Below, in pieces: positions 33,537 to 42,249 of a DNA stretch of 64,000 nt. Source of the DNA: Saccharothrix sp. HUAS TT1 (GTDB taxonomy: Bacteria; Actinomycetota; Actinomycetes; Mycobacteriales; Pseudonocardiaceae); the NCBI RefSeq assembly GCF_040744945.1, contig NZ_CP160453.1:3224001-3288000 (forward strand), in the 5' to 3' direction. The translations under genes and the position numbers were made by a program. The notes under the pieces were generated by a model. The model had not been told where the DNA came from, made no database searches, and worked only from the letters and a program-made list of their open reading frames with translations. How positions within the stretch are numbered: position 1 is the first letter of the stretch; the number at the start of each line of letters is the position of its first letter.

Positions 33537-33850
33537 AAGCGATAACAGGTTTCTCGCCACTCGCATTCTGAAGGTGAGGCGGCCTGCGCGTGTCGGTGGT
33601 CGGAACGTGGTGAGATCTCCGATAGGGGCTGGCGACCGAACAAATCGCAGCATCGGAAACCCTGTGATCGGGGCCGACCCAACCCGCCTCAACCACTGCC
33701 CGAAGCCTGCCGCCCCCGCCCCGTCAGACCTCGGGACTAGGGGGCGTCATCCCGCCGGTTGACCCGCGGTTCCGCCGTCGAGGTGACGACCGGCGACCCG
33801 CTCGCCTCATAGCTTTCTCGACGTCAGCAGACCCGAGGAATTGAGGGAGC
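33537..33850. other. Intergenic region where a PIN toxin would be expected
   Basis: 314 bp. Six-frame reading gives only short frames without PIN residues (no spaced Asp/Glu pattern starting near the stop codon). The 3' end must hold the promoter of the ABC operon. GAATTGAGGGAGC just before 33851 contains its ribosome site. Base composition is less GC-rich than flanking genes. Confidence 0.5.
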
Positions 33851-34603
33851 ATGTCCGCACTGGTGTCCGACGTCGGAACCCGCACCGCTGTGGCCGCCGC
33901 CAACCTGGTCAAGGTGTACGGCAAGGGCGACACCGCCGTCCGGGCGCTGGACGGCGTGAGCGTCGCGTTCGCGGCCGGGAAGTTCACCGCCATCATGGGC
34001 CCCTCCGGGTCCGGCAAGTCCACCCTGATGCACTGCCTGGCCGGGCTGGACAACGTCGACGGCGGCAGCGTCGGCATCGGCGGCACCGAGATCACCTCGC
34101 TGGGCGACAAGGAGCTGACCCGGCTGCGCCGCGACCGGGTCGGGTTCGTCTTCCAGGCGTTCAACCTGCTGCCGACGCTCACCGCCGAGGCCAACATCCT
34201 GCTCGGTCTCGAACTGGCCGGCCGCAAGCCCGACCGCGAGTGGTTCGACACCATCGTGGACGTCCTGGGCCTGCGCGACCGCCTCAAGCACAAGCCGACC
34301 GAGCTGTCCGGCGGCCAGCAGCAGCGCGTGGCCTGCGCCCGCGCCCTGGTCGCCAAGCCCGACGTGGTGTTCGCCGACGAGCCGACCGGCAACCTGGACT
34401 CGCGCTCCGGCGCGGAGGTGCTGGACTTCCTGCGCATGTCGGTGCGCAAGCTCGGCCAGACCGTGATCATGGTGACGCACGACCCGGTCGCCGCGTCCTA
34501 CGCCGACCGCGTCGTGCTGCTCGCCGACGGCAGGCTGGCCGGCGAGATCGAGAACCCGACGGCCGACTCCGTGCTGTCCGCGCTCAAGCACCTGGGGGCG
34601 TGA
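33851..34603 (+). CDS. ABC transporter ATP-binding protein (MacB/LolD-like)
   Basis: 250 residues from ATG 33851 after GAGGGAGC. The nucleotide-binding domain is complete: Walker A IMGPSGSGKSTLMH, Q-loop VFQAFNLLPTLTAEANI, signature LSGGQQQRVACARAL, Walker B VVFADEPTGNLDSRSG and H-loop IMVTHDP. The FNLLPTLT Q-loop context and ANILL are characteristic of the MacB/LolD (MJ0796-type) subfamily, which drives mechanotransmission rather than classical import. The permease gene starts 5 bp after the stop, so both form a two-gene operon. Confidence 0.95.
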   Translation: MSALVSDVGTRTAVAAANLVKVYGKGDTAVRALDGVSVAFAAGKFTAIMGPSGSGKSTLMHCLAGLDNVDGGSVGIGGTEITSLGDKELTRLRRDRVGFVFQAFNLLPTLTAEANILLGLELAGRKPDREWFDTIVDVLGLRDRLKHKPTELSGGQQQRVACARALVAKPDVVFADEPTGNLDSRSGAEVLDFLRMSVRKLGQTVIMVTHDPVAASYADRVVLLADGRLAGEIENPTADSVLSALKHLGA

Positions 34604-34607
34604 CCGC

Positions 34608-37118
34608 GTGCTGCGCACGATCATCGCGGGCCTGAAGGCCCGCACCGCGCGGCTGGTGCTGTCATCGGTGGCCATCGCCCTCGGCGTCGCCTTCGTGACC
34701 GGCACGCTCGTCCTCGGCGACGCCATGTCGGCGAGCCTGCGCGACGAGTTCGCCAAGAGCGCCCGCAACGTCGACGTCGCCGTCTCGACGTCCGGCGAGT
34801 CGTCCGCCGAGGTCCGGGGCATCACGCCGGAGACGGTGGCGAAGATCCGGCAGGCGCCGGGCGTGCGGGGCGTCGACCCGCGCGACTTCCAGCAGGTCCC
34901 GCTGGTCGCGGCCAACGGCAAGGCCAAGCCGGCGTTCGCCGTGCCGCTGGCGAGCAACGAGGAGCTGCGCGAGTTCGACCTGGCGGAGGGCCGCTACCCG
35001 ACCGCGGACGACGAGATCGCCGTCGACGAGCGCACCGCCGCCACCGCCAAGCTGGCGATCGGGCAACCGGTCGTGCTGCTGGGCGAGGAGGAGCAGCGGC
35101 ACAGCTACACGCTCGTCGGCACCTACCGGCAGGGCACGAACCAGCTCTCGCTGTCCGGCTCCGACCACGTCGGGCTGACGCCGGCCGCGTTCCAGGCGCT
35201 GGAGCCGGAACGCCTGCCGTACCAGGTCGTCGCCACCGCCGCGGCCGGCTTCACGCAGCAGCAGGTGGCGGACAACGTCCGCAAGGCCATCGGCGAGCAG
35301 GGCTTCCTGGTCCAGAGCGGCGCCGAGCTGACCCAGGAGGCCATGGACCAGGTGGAGGCCCAGGCGGGCGAGTTCACCACGCTGCTGCTGGCGTTCGCGC
35401 TCATCGCGCTCGTGGTCGCGGCCATGGTCATCTACAACACGTTCACCATCCTGATCGCCCAGCGCACCCGCGAGCTGGCGCTGATGCGGTGCGTCGGCGC
35501 GAGCCGGGGCCAGGTGTTCCGCGGCGTGCTGGTCGAGGCCGTGGCGATGGGCCTGACCGCGTCGGTGCTCGGCCTGTTCGGCGGCATCGGCGTGTCGGCC
35601 CTGCTGCAGCGGGTGATCTTCTCGTTCGACGGCGGCGGGGGCGAGGTGCGGTTGCCGATCACGGTGACCACGGTGCTCGCCGCGTTCGCGGTCGGCACGC
35701 TGGTGACCGTGCTCGCCGCGGTGCTGCCCGCCCGCCGGGCGACCAGGGTGGCGCCGGTGGCGGCGCTGCGCAGCCAGCCCGACAGCGGCGAGGAGGTCGC
35801 GCGGACCGGCGTGCTGCGCGTGCTGACCGCCGTGCTGTTCACGGTGGTGGGCGCCGGCGCGATCGTCCTCGGGATGAGCATGGACAGCGAGGAAGCCGCG
35901 ATGGTCGTCAGCGGCGGCGGCACGATGGCGCTGCTGGCCGCGGTGCTCGTGCTCGGACCGCTGCTGGTCGGCCCGGTGAACCGGGTGCTCGGCGCGCTGC
36001 CGCGGGCGCTGCTCGGGGTGCCGGCCAAGCTGGCGTCGGCCAACGCCGGCCGCAACCCCAAGCGCACCGCCGCGACCACCGCCGCGCTGATGATCGGCGT
36101 GACCATCGTGGCGCTGGTGACCGTGGTCGCCAACAGCGCCAAGGAGACCGCCAACGCCGAGATCGACCAGCGGATGCCCGCCGACTACACGGTGTCGTCC
36201 GCGGTCTACGACCGGCCGCTGCCCGAGGAGCTGGCCGACCGGCTGGCCGCCGTGCCGGAGGTGGCGAGGGTCGCGCCGACCACCGTCGTCTACGGGGAGC
36301 GCGAGTACTTCACCGGCGTCCCGCGCGACGCGATCGGCGACCTGTTCCGGCCGACGGTCACCAGCGGGTCGCTCGCCGACCTGGGTGACGGCGCGGTGGC
36401 GGTGAACGCGGACTACGCCAAGCGCCGCGGCGTGTCGGTCGGCTCGACGGTGACCGTGAAGACCGGGCGCGAGGCGCCGCAGGACCTGAGGGTCGTCGCG
36501 GTGGTCGAGGGCCAGCGGTTGTCCGACGGCATCATGACGATGGAGACGTCGCAGCGGTTCGAGCAGGCGGCCGAGGGCTACGAGAGCATCCTGGTGAAGC
36601 TCAAGGACGGCGTGGCGAACGGCCGCGCGGCGGTCGAGGCGGTCACCGACCCCTCGCCGCTGGCCGTGCTGGACAGCGCGGCGGAGACCAAGGAGCAGCT
36701 GAACCAGCAGCTCAACCAGGTGCTCGGGTTCATCTGGGCGCTGATCGGGCTGGCCGTGGTGATCGCGCTGTTCGGCATCGCGAACACGTTGACGCTGTCG
36801 GTGCTGGAGCGGACGCGCGAGTCGGCGCTGCTGCGGGCGCTCGGCCTGACCCGGGGTCAGCTGCGGCTGATGCTGGTGGTCGAGTCGGTGCTGATGGCGC
36901 TGATGGGCGCGGCGATCGGGCTGCTGCTCGGCATCGGGTTCGGCTGGGTGATCGTCGAGGCGGTCTCCACCGACACCATGGCGGTCGACCTCGTCGTGCC
37001 GTTCGGGCAGATCGGCGTGATGCTCGCCGGCGCGGTGGTGGCAGCCGTGGCCGCCGCCGCCCTGCCCGCCAGGCGCGCCGCCCGGACCTCGGTCGTCGCG
37101 GGGATGGCCGAGGCGTGA
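34608..37118 (+). CDS. FtsX/MacB-type ABC transporter permease
   Basis: 836 residues from GTG 34608. A first membrane helix (TARLVLSSVAIALGVAFVTGTLVLG) is followed by an extracellular MacB-PCD-like domain (residues ~50-250). Then comes an FtsX domain with three helices (LALMRCVGASRGQVFRGVLVEA), a second large soluble domain (~520-690) and a final FtsX domain (LLRALGLTRGQLRLMLVVESVLMALMGAAIG). This 8-TM double-FtsX layout is common in actinobacteria for peptide or lipid export and for antimicrobial-peptide resistance. The substrate is not indicated. A 16-bp terminator stem follows directly. Confidence 0.94.
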   Translation: MLRTIIAGLKARTARLVLSSVAIALGVAFVTGTLVLGDAMSASLRDEFAKSARNVDVAVSTSGESSAEVRGITPETVAKIRQAPGVRGVDPRDFQQVPLVAANGKAKPAFAVPLASNEELREFDLAEGRYPTADDEIAVDERTAATAKLAIGQPVVLLGEEEQRHSYTLVGTYRQGTNQLSLSGSDHVGLTPAAFQALEPERLPYQVVATAAAGFTQQQVADNVRKAIGEQGFLVQSGAELTQEAMDQVEAQAGEFTTLLLAFALIALVVAAMVIYNTFTILIAQRTRELALMRCVGASRGQVFRGVLVEAVAMGLTASVLGLFGGIGVSALLQRVIFSFDGGGGEVRLPITVTTVLAAFAVGTLVTVLAAVLPARRATRVAPVAALRSQPDSGEEVARTGVLRVLTAVLFTVVGAGAIVLGMSMDSEEAAMVVSGGGTMALLAAVLVLGPLLVGPVNRVLGALPRALLGVPAKLASANAGRNPKRTAATTAALMIGVTIVALVTVVANSAKETANAEIDQRMPADYTVSSAVYDRPLPEELADRLAAVPEVARVAPTTVVYGEREYFTGVPRDAIGDLFRPTVTSGSLADLGDGAVAVNADYAKRRGVSVGSTVTVKTGREAPQDLRVVAVVEGQRLSDGIMTMETSQRFEQAAEGYESILVKLKDGVANGRAAVEAVTDPSPLAVLDSAAETKEQLNQQLNQVLGFIWALIGLAVVIALFGIANTLTLSVLERTRESALLRALGLTRGQLRLMLVVESVLMALMGAAIGLLLGIGFGWVIVEAVSTDTMAVDLVVPFGQIGVMLAGAVVAAVAAAALPARRAARTSVVAGMAEA

Positions 37119-37121
37119 GGG

Positions 37122-37166
37122 ACCCGGTGGCCCGTTCTTCTTCGGGGGAGGAACGGGCCACCGGGT
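37122..37166 (+). terminator. Hairpin terminator of the ABC operon
   Basis: ACCCGGTGGCCCGTTC (37122-37137) is perfectly complementary to 37151-37166, a 16-bp stem with a 13-nt loop starting 4 bases after the permease stop. Confidence 0.85.
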
Positions 37167-37398
37167 TCTCGGCCGCGGGATTTCTTCCGCGCGCGTCACA
37201 TCCCGGCCTGAACCGCCTCTAACAGGGTGCGGGGTGGCTCGGGCGAGGGCCGAGCCACCCGGCCTCCACCTCTCCCGCCAGCGGGTTCACGCACCGTCAC
37301 CGGCCGTCACTCCGGTCGCACGGAAGCGCTTCAGTTTGTTGCGGAACGGTGTCGACCGGTCCTTCCCGGGTTGACGGCGGGGACCGGGACTCGGATCG

Positions 37399-37426
37399 TG
37401 AGAGCGCTCTCATGAGAGCGCTCTCA
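37399..37426 (+). promoter_or_regulatory. Two abutting CebR-type operators of the ceb-like operon
   Basis: The 14-bp palindrome TGAGAGCGCTCTCA occurs at 37399-37412 and again, with no gap, at 37413-37426. It matches the actinomycete CebR box TGGGAGCGCTCCCA at 12 of 14 positions. It lies 42-69 bases before the start of the substrate-binding protein gene, where repressor binding would block transcription until cellobiose or a related sugar is present. Confidence 0.85.
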
Positions 37427-37467
37427 CGACGTCGGGTCGAGCCCGGCGAGTGCGTCGAGGAGGACGG

Positions 37468-38742
37468 ATGAGCAGGACTCGGACGGCGTCGACCACGGCG
37501 GCGGCCCTGGCCGCCGCGCTGGTGGCCGGCTGCGGTGGCGGTGGCGGCGACGCGGGTGACGGCAAGGTCAAGCTGTCGATCGGGATCTTCTCCGACTTCG
37601 GCTACACCAACCTGATCGAGGAGTACCAGGCCGCGCACCCGAACATCGAGGTCGAGCAGCGCACGGTCAAGATGGAGCAGCACCACACGCAGCTCGCCAC
37701 GCAGCTCGCCGGCGGTCGGGGCGCGGCCGACATCGTGGCCATCGAGGAAGGCAACATCACCCAGTTCCGCCAGTCCAAGGACAAGTTCGTCAACCTCGCG
37801 GACTACGGCGCCAAGGAGCTGGAGGGCCAGTGGGCCGCCTGGAAGTGGAACCAGGGCACCACTGACGACGGCAACTTCGTGCTCGGCCTCGGCACCGACA
37901 TGGGCAGCCTCGCCCTCTGCTACCGCCGCGACCTGTTCGAGGCCGCCGGCCTGCCGACCGACCGCGAAGCCGTCGGCAAGCTGTGGCCGACGTGGGAGGA
38001 GTACCTGGAGGTCGCCGACACCTTCAGCGCGAAGACCCCCGACAAGAAGTTCGTCGACACCGCCCAGAACGTCTACAAGGCGATCCTCGACCAGACCGAG
38101 GAGGGCTACTTCGCCAAGGCCGACGACTCGTTCATCGGCGACTCGAACCCCAAGGTGGAGCAGGCGTTCACGCTCGCCGCGAGCCTGGGCGAGAAGAAGC
38201 AGACCGGCGCGCTGGCCCCGTTCAGCCAGGACTGGAACGTGGCTCTCAAGCAGGCGTCCTTCGCCACCACCACCTGCCCCGCGTGGGCGCTGGCGCTGAT
38301 CAAGGCGGGCGCGGGCGACGAGGCCGCGGGCAAGTGGGACGTCGCCGCGGCGCCCGGTGGCGGCGGCAACTGGGGCGGTTCGTTCCTGGCCGTGCCGAAG
38401 CAGGGCGAGCACCCCAAGGAGGCTTACGAGCTGGCCAAGTGGCTGACCGCGCCCGAGCAGCAGAAGCGGATCTTCAAGGAGACCGGCAACCTGCCCAGCG
38501 AGCCCGCCGCGTACCAGGACCCCGAGGTCACCTCGACGGTCAACGAGTACTTCAACGCCGCGCCCGTCGGCCAGATCTTCGGAAACTCCGCCGAGAGCCT
38601 GGAGCCGACCTACCGCGGCGCCAAGGACGCGAAGGTCACCCCGGTCTTCAACAACGCGCTGTCCCGCGTGGAGACCGGCAAGCAGTCGACCTCGGACGCC
38701 TTCGACCAGGCCGTCGGGGAAGCGCGGGACGCGGCCAAGTGA
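37468..38742 (+). CDS. Sugar ABC transporter substrate-binding lipoprotein (CebE-like)
   Basis: 424 residues from ATG 37468 with GAGGAGGACGG upstream. The signal peptide ends in a lipobox, ALVAGC, so the protein is lipid-anchored outside the membrane. The family 1 solute-binding fold is recognisable: VKLSIGIFSDFGYTNLIEEYQ, HHTQLATQLAGGRGAADIVAIEEG, DMGSLALCYRRDLFEAAGL and WGGSFLAVPKQGEHPKEAYELAKWL. It captures a sugar, by context cellobiose or another beta-glucoside, and hands it to the two permeases. Its stop overlaps the next start by 4 bp (GTGA), indicating a translationally coupled operon. The ATPase is not in the operon; actinomycetes often use a shared MsiK-type ATPase. Confidence 0.92.
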   Translation: MSRTRTASTTAAALAAALVAGCGGGGGDAGDGKVKLSIGIFSDFGYTNLIEEYQAAHPNIEVEQRTVKMEQHHTQLATQLAGGRGAADIVAIEEGNITQFRQSKDKFVNLADYGAKELEGQWAAWKWNQGTTDDGNFVLGLGTDMGSLALCYRRDLFEAAGLPTDREAVGKLWPTWEEYLEVADTFSAKTPDKKFVDTAQNVYKAILDQTEEGYFAKADDSFIGDSNPKVEQAFTLAASLGEKKQTGALAPFSQDWNVALKQASFATTTCPAWALALIKAGAGDEAAGKWDVAAAPGGGGNWGGSFLAVPKQGEHPKEAYELAKWLTAPEQQKRIFKETGNLPSEPAAYQDPEVTSTVNEYFNAAPVGQIFGNSAESLEPTYRGAKDAKVTPVFNNALSRVETGKQSTSDAFDQAVGEARDAAK

Positions 38743-39719
38743 CGGTCGCACCCGAACGCGCGGCGGGACGGGGCACGACGCCCGTCCCGCCGTCGGCGCA
38801 GCGCCTGTCGTGGCGGGACAAGCTCGGCCGGCTCGACACGAAGTACACGCCCTACGTCATCATCGCGCCGTTCTTCGTGGTGTTCGGCGTCTTCGGCCTC
38901 TACCCGCTGCTGCACACCGCGTGGGTGTCGCTGCACGACTGGCAGCTCATCGACGGCGACCAGGGCTTCGTCGGCCTGGCCAACTACACCGCCCTGCTGG
39001 CCGACCCGAACTTCTGGAACGCGCTGGGCAACACGATCAGCCTGTTCCTGCTGTCCACCGTGCCGCAGCTGTTCGCCGCGCTCGGCCTGGCCGCCCTGCT
39101 GGACCGCGGCCTGCGCGGCCGGGCGTTCTGGCGGGCGGGCGTGCTGCTGCCGAACGTGATCTCGGTGGCCGCGGTCGCGCTGGTGTTCGCGCAGCTGTTC
39201 GGCCGCGACTTCGGCATCGTCAACGCCCTGCTCGGCGTGGTCGGGATCGACCCGGTCGACTGGCGGGCGCAGACGTGGGCCTCGCACCTGGCGATCAGCT
39301 CGATGGTGGTCTGGCGGTGGACCGGCTACAACGCGCTGATCTACCTGGCCGCGATGCAGTCGGTGCCCAAGGACCTGTACGAGTCGGCGATGCTCGACGG
39401 CGCGTCGCGCCGGCGGGTGTTCTGGTCGATCACCGTGCCGAGCATCCGGCCGACGATCCTGTTCACCGTCATCGTCTCGACCATCGGCGGCATGCAGCTG
39501 TTCGTCGAGCCGCAGCTGTTCGACCCGGGCGGCACGGCGACCGGCACCGGCGGCGACGACCGCCAGTTCCAGACGCTGGTGATGTACCTGTACGAGAAGG
39601 GCTTCCGGCTGTTCGACGCGGGTTACTCGTCGGCCGTCGCGTGGGTGCTCTTCATGGTGGTCCTGGTGGTCGCGGTCGTGAACTTCACGGTGGCGCGGCG
39701 CATCGCGTCGAAGGGGTGA
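38739..39719 (+). CDS. Sugar ABC transporter permease (CebF-like)
   Basis: 326 residues from GTG 38739, which overlaps the upstream stop in GTGA. Six membrane helices are visible from residue ~40 (YVIIAPFFVVFGVFGLYPLL) to the end. The carbohydrate-uptake permease (CUT1) EAA loop is ESAMLDGASRRRVFWSITVPSI, the contact site for the ATPase. An insertion of ~25 residues (LFDPGGTATGTGGDDRQFQ) precedes the fifth helix and is typical for the CebF/MalF-like partner. It pairs with the next gene to form the channel. Confidence 0.93.
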   Translation: MTVAPERAAGRGTTPVPPSAQRLSWRDKLGRLDTKYTPYVIIAPFFVVFGVFGLYPLLHTAWVSLHDWQLIDGDQGFVGLANYTALLADPNFWNALGNTISLFLLSTVPQLFAALGLAALLDRGLRGRAFWRAGVLLPNVISVAAVALVFAQLFGRDFGIVNALLGVVGIDPVDWRAQTWASHLAISSMVVWRWTGYNALIYLAAMQSVPKDLYESAMLDGASRRRVFWSITVPSIRPTILFTVIVSTIGGMQLFVEPQLFDPGGTATGTGGDDRQFQTLVMYLYEKGFRLFDAGYSSAVAWVLFMVVLVVAVVNFTVARRIASKG

Positions 39720-40555
39720 TGCGGGTGTTCGCGACGAGGTCCAAGACCGGGCCGCTCACCTACGCGCTGCTGGTGGTCGTCCTGCTCGCGTCGGTGTTCC
39801 CGCTGTACTACTCGTTCCTCATCGCCAGCAAGGACAACTCCGCGCTCGGCGACGCGGTGCCGTCGCTGGTGCCCGGCGGGAACCTGTTCGAGAACCTGAC
39901 CAGGGTGTTCGACACCGTCGACTTCTGGCTCGCCATGCAGAACTCGCTGGTGGTGGCGGGCACGGTGGCGATCAGCAACGTCGTGCTCGGCACGCTGGCC
40001 GGGTTCGCGTTCGCCCGGCTGCGGTTCCGGGGTGGCAACGCGCTGTTCCTGGTCGTGGTCGGGACGTCGATGGTGCCGACGCAGCTCGGCGTCATCCCGC
40101 TGTACATGCTGATGTCGGACCTCGACTGGTACGGCACGCTCCAGGCGGTGATCGTGCCCGCGCTGATCGGCGCGTTCTCGGTGTTCTGGATGCGGCAGGC
40201 GTGCGAGGAGTCCGTGCCCCACGAGCTGATCGAGGCCGCCAGGATGGACGGGTGCTCGGTGCTGCGCACGTTCTGGCACGTGGCGTTCCCGGCGGTGCGC
40301 CCGCAGGCGGCGGTGATGGGCATGTTCACGTTCATGACCGCGTGGAACGACTTCTTCTGGCCGCTGATCGTGCTGGACCCCAACGACAGCCCCACGGTGC
40401 AGGTGGCGTTGTCGACGTTGGCCAGCGGCTACTACACGGACTACTCGCTCATGCTCTCCGGCGCGTCGCTCGCGGTGCTGCCGGTGGTGGGGATCTTCCT
40501 CCTGCTGGCGCGGCAGATCGTCGGCGGGATCATGCAGGGCGCTGTGAAGGGGTGA
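39719..40555 (+). CDS. Sugar ABC transporter permease (CebG-like)
   Basis: 278 residues from ATG 39719, which shares one base with the preceding stop (TGATG). Six membrane helices start with TYALLVVVLLASVFPLYYSFLIAS. The CUT1 EAA loop reads ELIEAARMDGCSVLRTFWHVAF, followed by MTAWNDFFWPLIVL, the usual CebG/MalG landmark. It ends with IVGGIMQGAVKG. Together with the previous protein it forms the translocation path. The beta-glucosidase gene starts 8 bp later. Confidence 0.94.
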   Translation: MRVFATRSKTGPLTYALLVVVLLASVFPLYYSFLIASKDNSALGDAVPSLVPGGNLFENLTRVFDTVDFWLAMQNSLVVAGTVAISNVVLGTLAGFAFARLRFRGGNALFLVVVGTSMVPTQLGVIPLYMLMSDLDWYGTLQAVIVPALIGAFSVFWMRQACEESVPHELIEAARMDGCSVLRTFWHVAFPAVRPQAAVMGMFTFMTAWNDFFWPLIVLDPNDSPTVQVALSTLASGYYTDYSLMLSGASLAVLPVVGIFLLLARQIVGGIMQGAVKG

Positions 40556-40563
40556 GTTCGTAG

Positions 40564-41982
40564 ATGACGACAACCGACCCGGACACCGAGGTCGGGCGGG
40601 ACCTGCTGCGCTTCCCGCCGGATTTCCTGTGGGGAGCGGCGACGGCGTCCTTCCAGATCGAGGGTGCGACCGCGGCGGACGGACGTGGTCCGTCCATTTG
40701 GGACACTTTCGCGGCGAAGCCGGGCGCGGTGCTCGGCGGCGACACCGGGGACCCGGCGTGCGACCACTACCACCGCTACCCGGCCGACGTCGCGCTGATG
40801 GAGGAGCTGGGCCTGGCCGCGTACCGGTTCTCGCTGGCCTGGCCGCGGATCCAGCCGGAGGGCTCGGGGCGGGTCGAGCCGAGGGGCCTCGCGTTCTACG
40901 ACCGGCTGGTGGACGAGCTGCTGGGCCGCGGCATCCAGCCCGTGGTCACGCTGTACCACTGGGACCTGCCGCAGGCGCTGGAGGACGAGGGCGGCTGGCG
41001 CGACCGGGACACGGCCTACCGGTTCGCCGAGTACGCCGCGCTGGTGCACGAGCACCTGGGCGACCGGGTGCAGCTGTGGACGACGTTGAACGAGCCCTGG
41101 TGCTCGGCGTTCCTGGGCTACGCCAACGGGGTCCACGCGCCCGGCGTGGTCGACCCGAAGGGCTCGCTGGAGGCCGCGCACCACCTGCTGCTCGGCCACG
41201 GCCTGGCGGTCCGGGCGATGGCCTCGCAGGCGCCCGCCGACCACCGGTTCTCCATCGTGCTCAACTTCTGCTCGGTGTGGGTGGACGACGACGCCTCGCT
41301 CGACGCCGCCCGCAAGGTGGACGGCCTGCAGAACCGGCTGTTCCTCGACCCGCTGGGCGGGCGCGGCTACCCGCAGGACGTCGTGGAGGACACCGCCTGG
41401 CTCGGCGACTGGACGTCGGTGGTGCGGGACGGCGACCTGGACGTGATCGCCACCCCGCTCGACTGGATGGGCGTGAACTACTACGCGCCGACCAGGGTCG
41501 CGGTGGCGGCCGACCCGCTGTCGGTGACCGGTGGGCCGTTCCCCGGCCTGCGCGGCGTCGACCTGCTGCCGCCGCGCGGCGAGCTGACCGGGTTCGGCTG
41601 GGAGGTCGACGCGCGGGGGCTCACCGAGCTGCTGGAACGCCTCCAGCGCGACGTCGACCTGCCGCTCGTCGTCACCGAGAACGGCTCGGCGTTCCCCGAC
41701 GTGGTCGAGGGCGGCGAGGTGGTGGACGAGGAGCGCACCAGGTACCTGGTCGACCACCTGCGCGCGCTGCACGCCGCCATCGCGGCGGGCGTCGACGTGC
41801 GCGGGTACTTCGCGTGGTCGCTGCTGGACAACTTCGAGTGGGCGGCCGGGTACAGCCAGCGGTTCGGCATCGTGCACGTGGACTACGAGACGCAGGTCCG
41901 CACGGTGAAGCGCAGCGGCCGGACGCTGGCCGGGGTGATCGACGCCAACGCCGTCCCGGCGACGGGGTACCGCCTGGGGTGA
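40564..41982 (+). CDS. GH1 beta-glucosidase
   Basis: 472 residues from ATG 40564. The GH1 N-terminal signature [15 protein letters not shown] is followed by [14 protein letters not shown], the acid/base E177 in [14 protein letters not shown] and the nucleophile E372 in [32 protein letters not shown] closes the active site. There is no signal peptide, so it acts in the cytoplasm on imported cellobiose or short beta-glucosides, releasing glucose. It is the last gene of the four-gene operon and matches the cebEFG-bglC arrangement of streptomycetes. A rho-independent type terminator follows. Confidence 0.95.
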   Translation: MTTTDPDTEVGRDLLRFPPDFLWGAATASFQIEGATAADGRGPSIWDTFAAKPGAVLGGDTGDPACDHYHRYPADVALMEELGLAAYRFSLAWPRIQPEGSGRVEPRGLAFYDRLVDELLGRGIQPVVTLYHWDLPQALEDEGGWRDRDTAYRFAEYAALVHEHLGDRVQLWTTLNEPWCSAFLGYANGVHAPGVVDPKGSLEAAHHLLLGHGLAVRAMASQAPADHRFSIVLNFCSVWVDDDASLDAARKVDGLQNRLFLDPLGGRGYPQDVVEDTAWLGDWTSVVRDGDLDVIATPLDWMGVNYYAPTRVAVAADPLSVTGGPFPGLRGVDLLPPRGELTGFGWEVDARGLTELLERLQRDVDLPLVVTENGSAFPDVVEGGEVVDEERTRYLVDHLRALHAAIAAGVDVRGYFAWSLLDNFEWAAGYSQRFGIVHVDYETQVRTVKRSGRTLAGVIDANAVPATGYRLG

Positions 41983-41998
41983 CCCGGTCGAGGTGGTG

Positions 41999-42030
41999 AG
42001 GGGCCGTCCGGTGCGCGCCGGACGGCCCCT
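41999..42030 (+). terminator. Rho-independent terminator of the ceb-like operon
   Basis: AGGGGCCGTCCGG (41999-42011) pairs exactly with CCGGACGGCCCCT (42018-42030), a 13-bp stem with a 6-nt loop, followed by CGTTCTTTGT, a partial U-tract. This is the most canonical terminator in the window. Confidence 0.9.
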
Positions 42031-42249
42031 CGTTCTTTGTCACGACATGTGGCCCGTTGTGGTGCTGAATAACCACTTTGAGGTGAAATCGCCGACGGGT
42101 GACGCCCCTCCGGCCTCACTCTCGGTGGAGCCGGGTCACCACCACGGGTGTGCAAACCCCTCGAACCGAGTGGACATCCGGAGTTCGCTCGGCGCTCCAC
42201 CGCACCAGCCGCTGTGCTGTGAGCAGCAGCACACCGGAGGGAGTCAACG

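Noticed and set aside
33445..33762. 105-codon frame after the antitoxin, considered as the missing PIN toxin.
   Set aside because: It has no hydrophobic start or spaced acidic residues of a PIN domain and overlaps the antitoxin in another frame.
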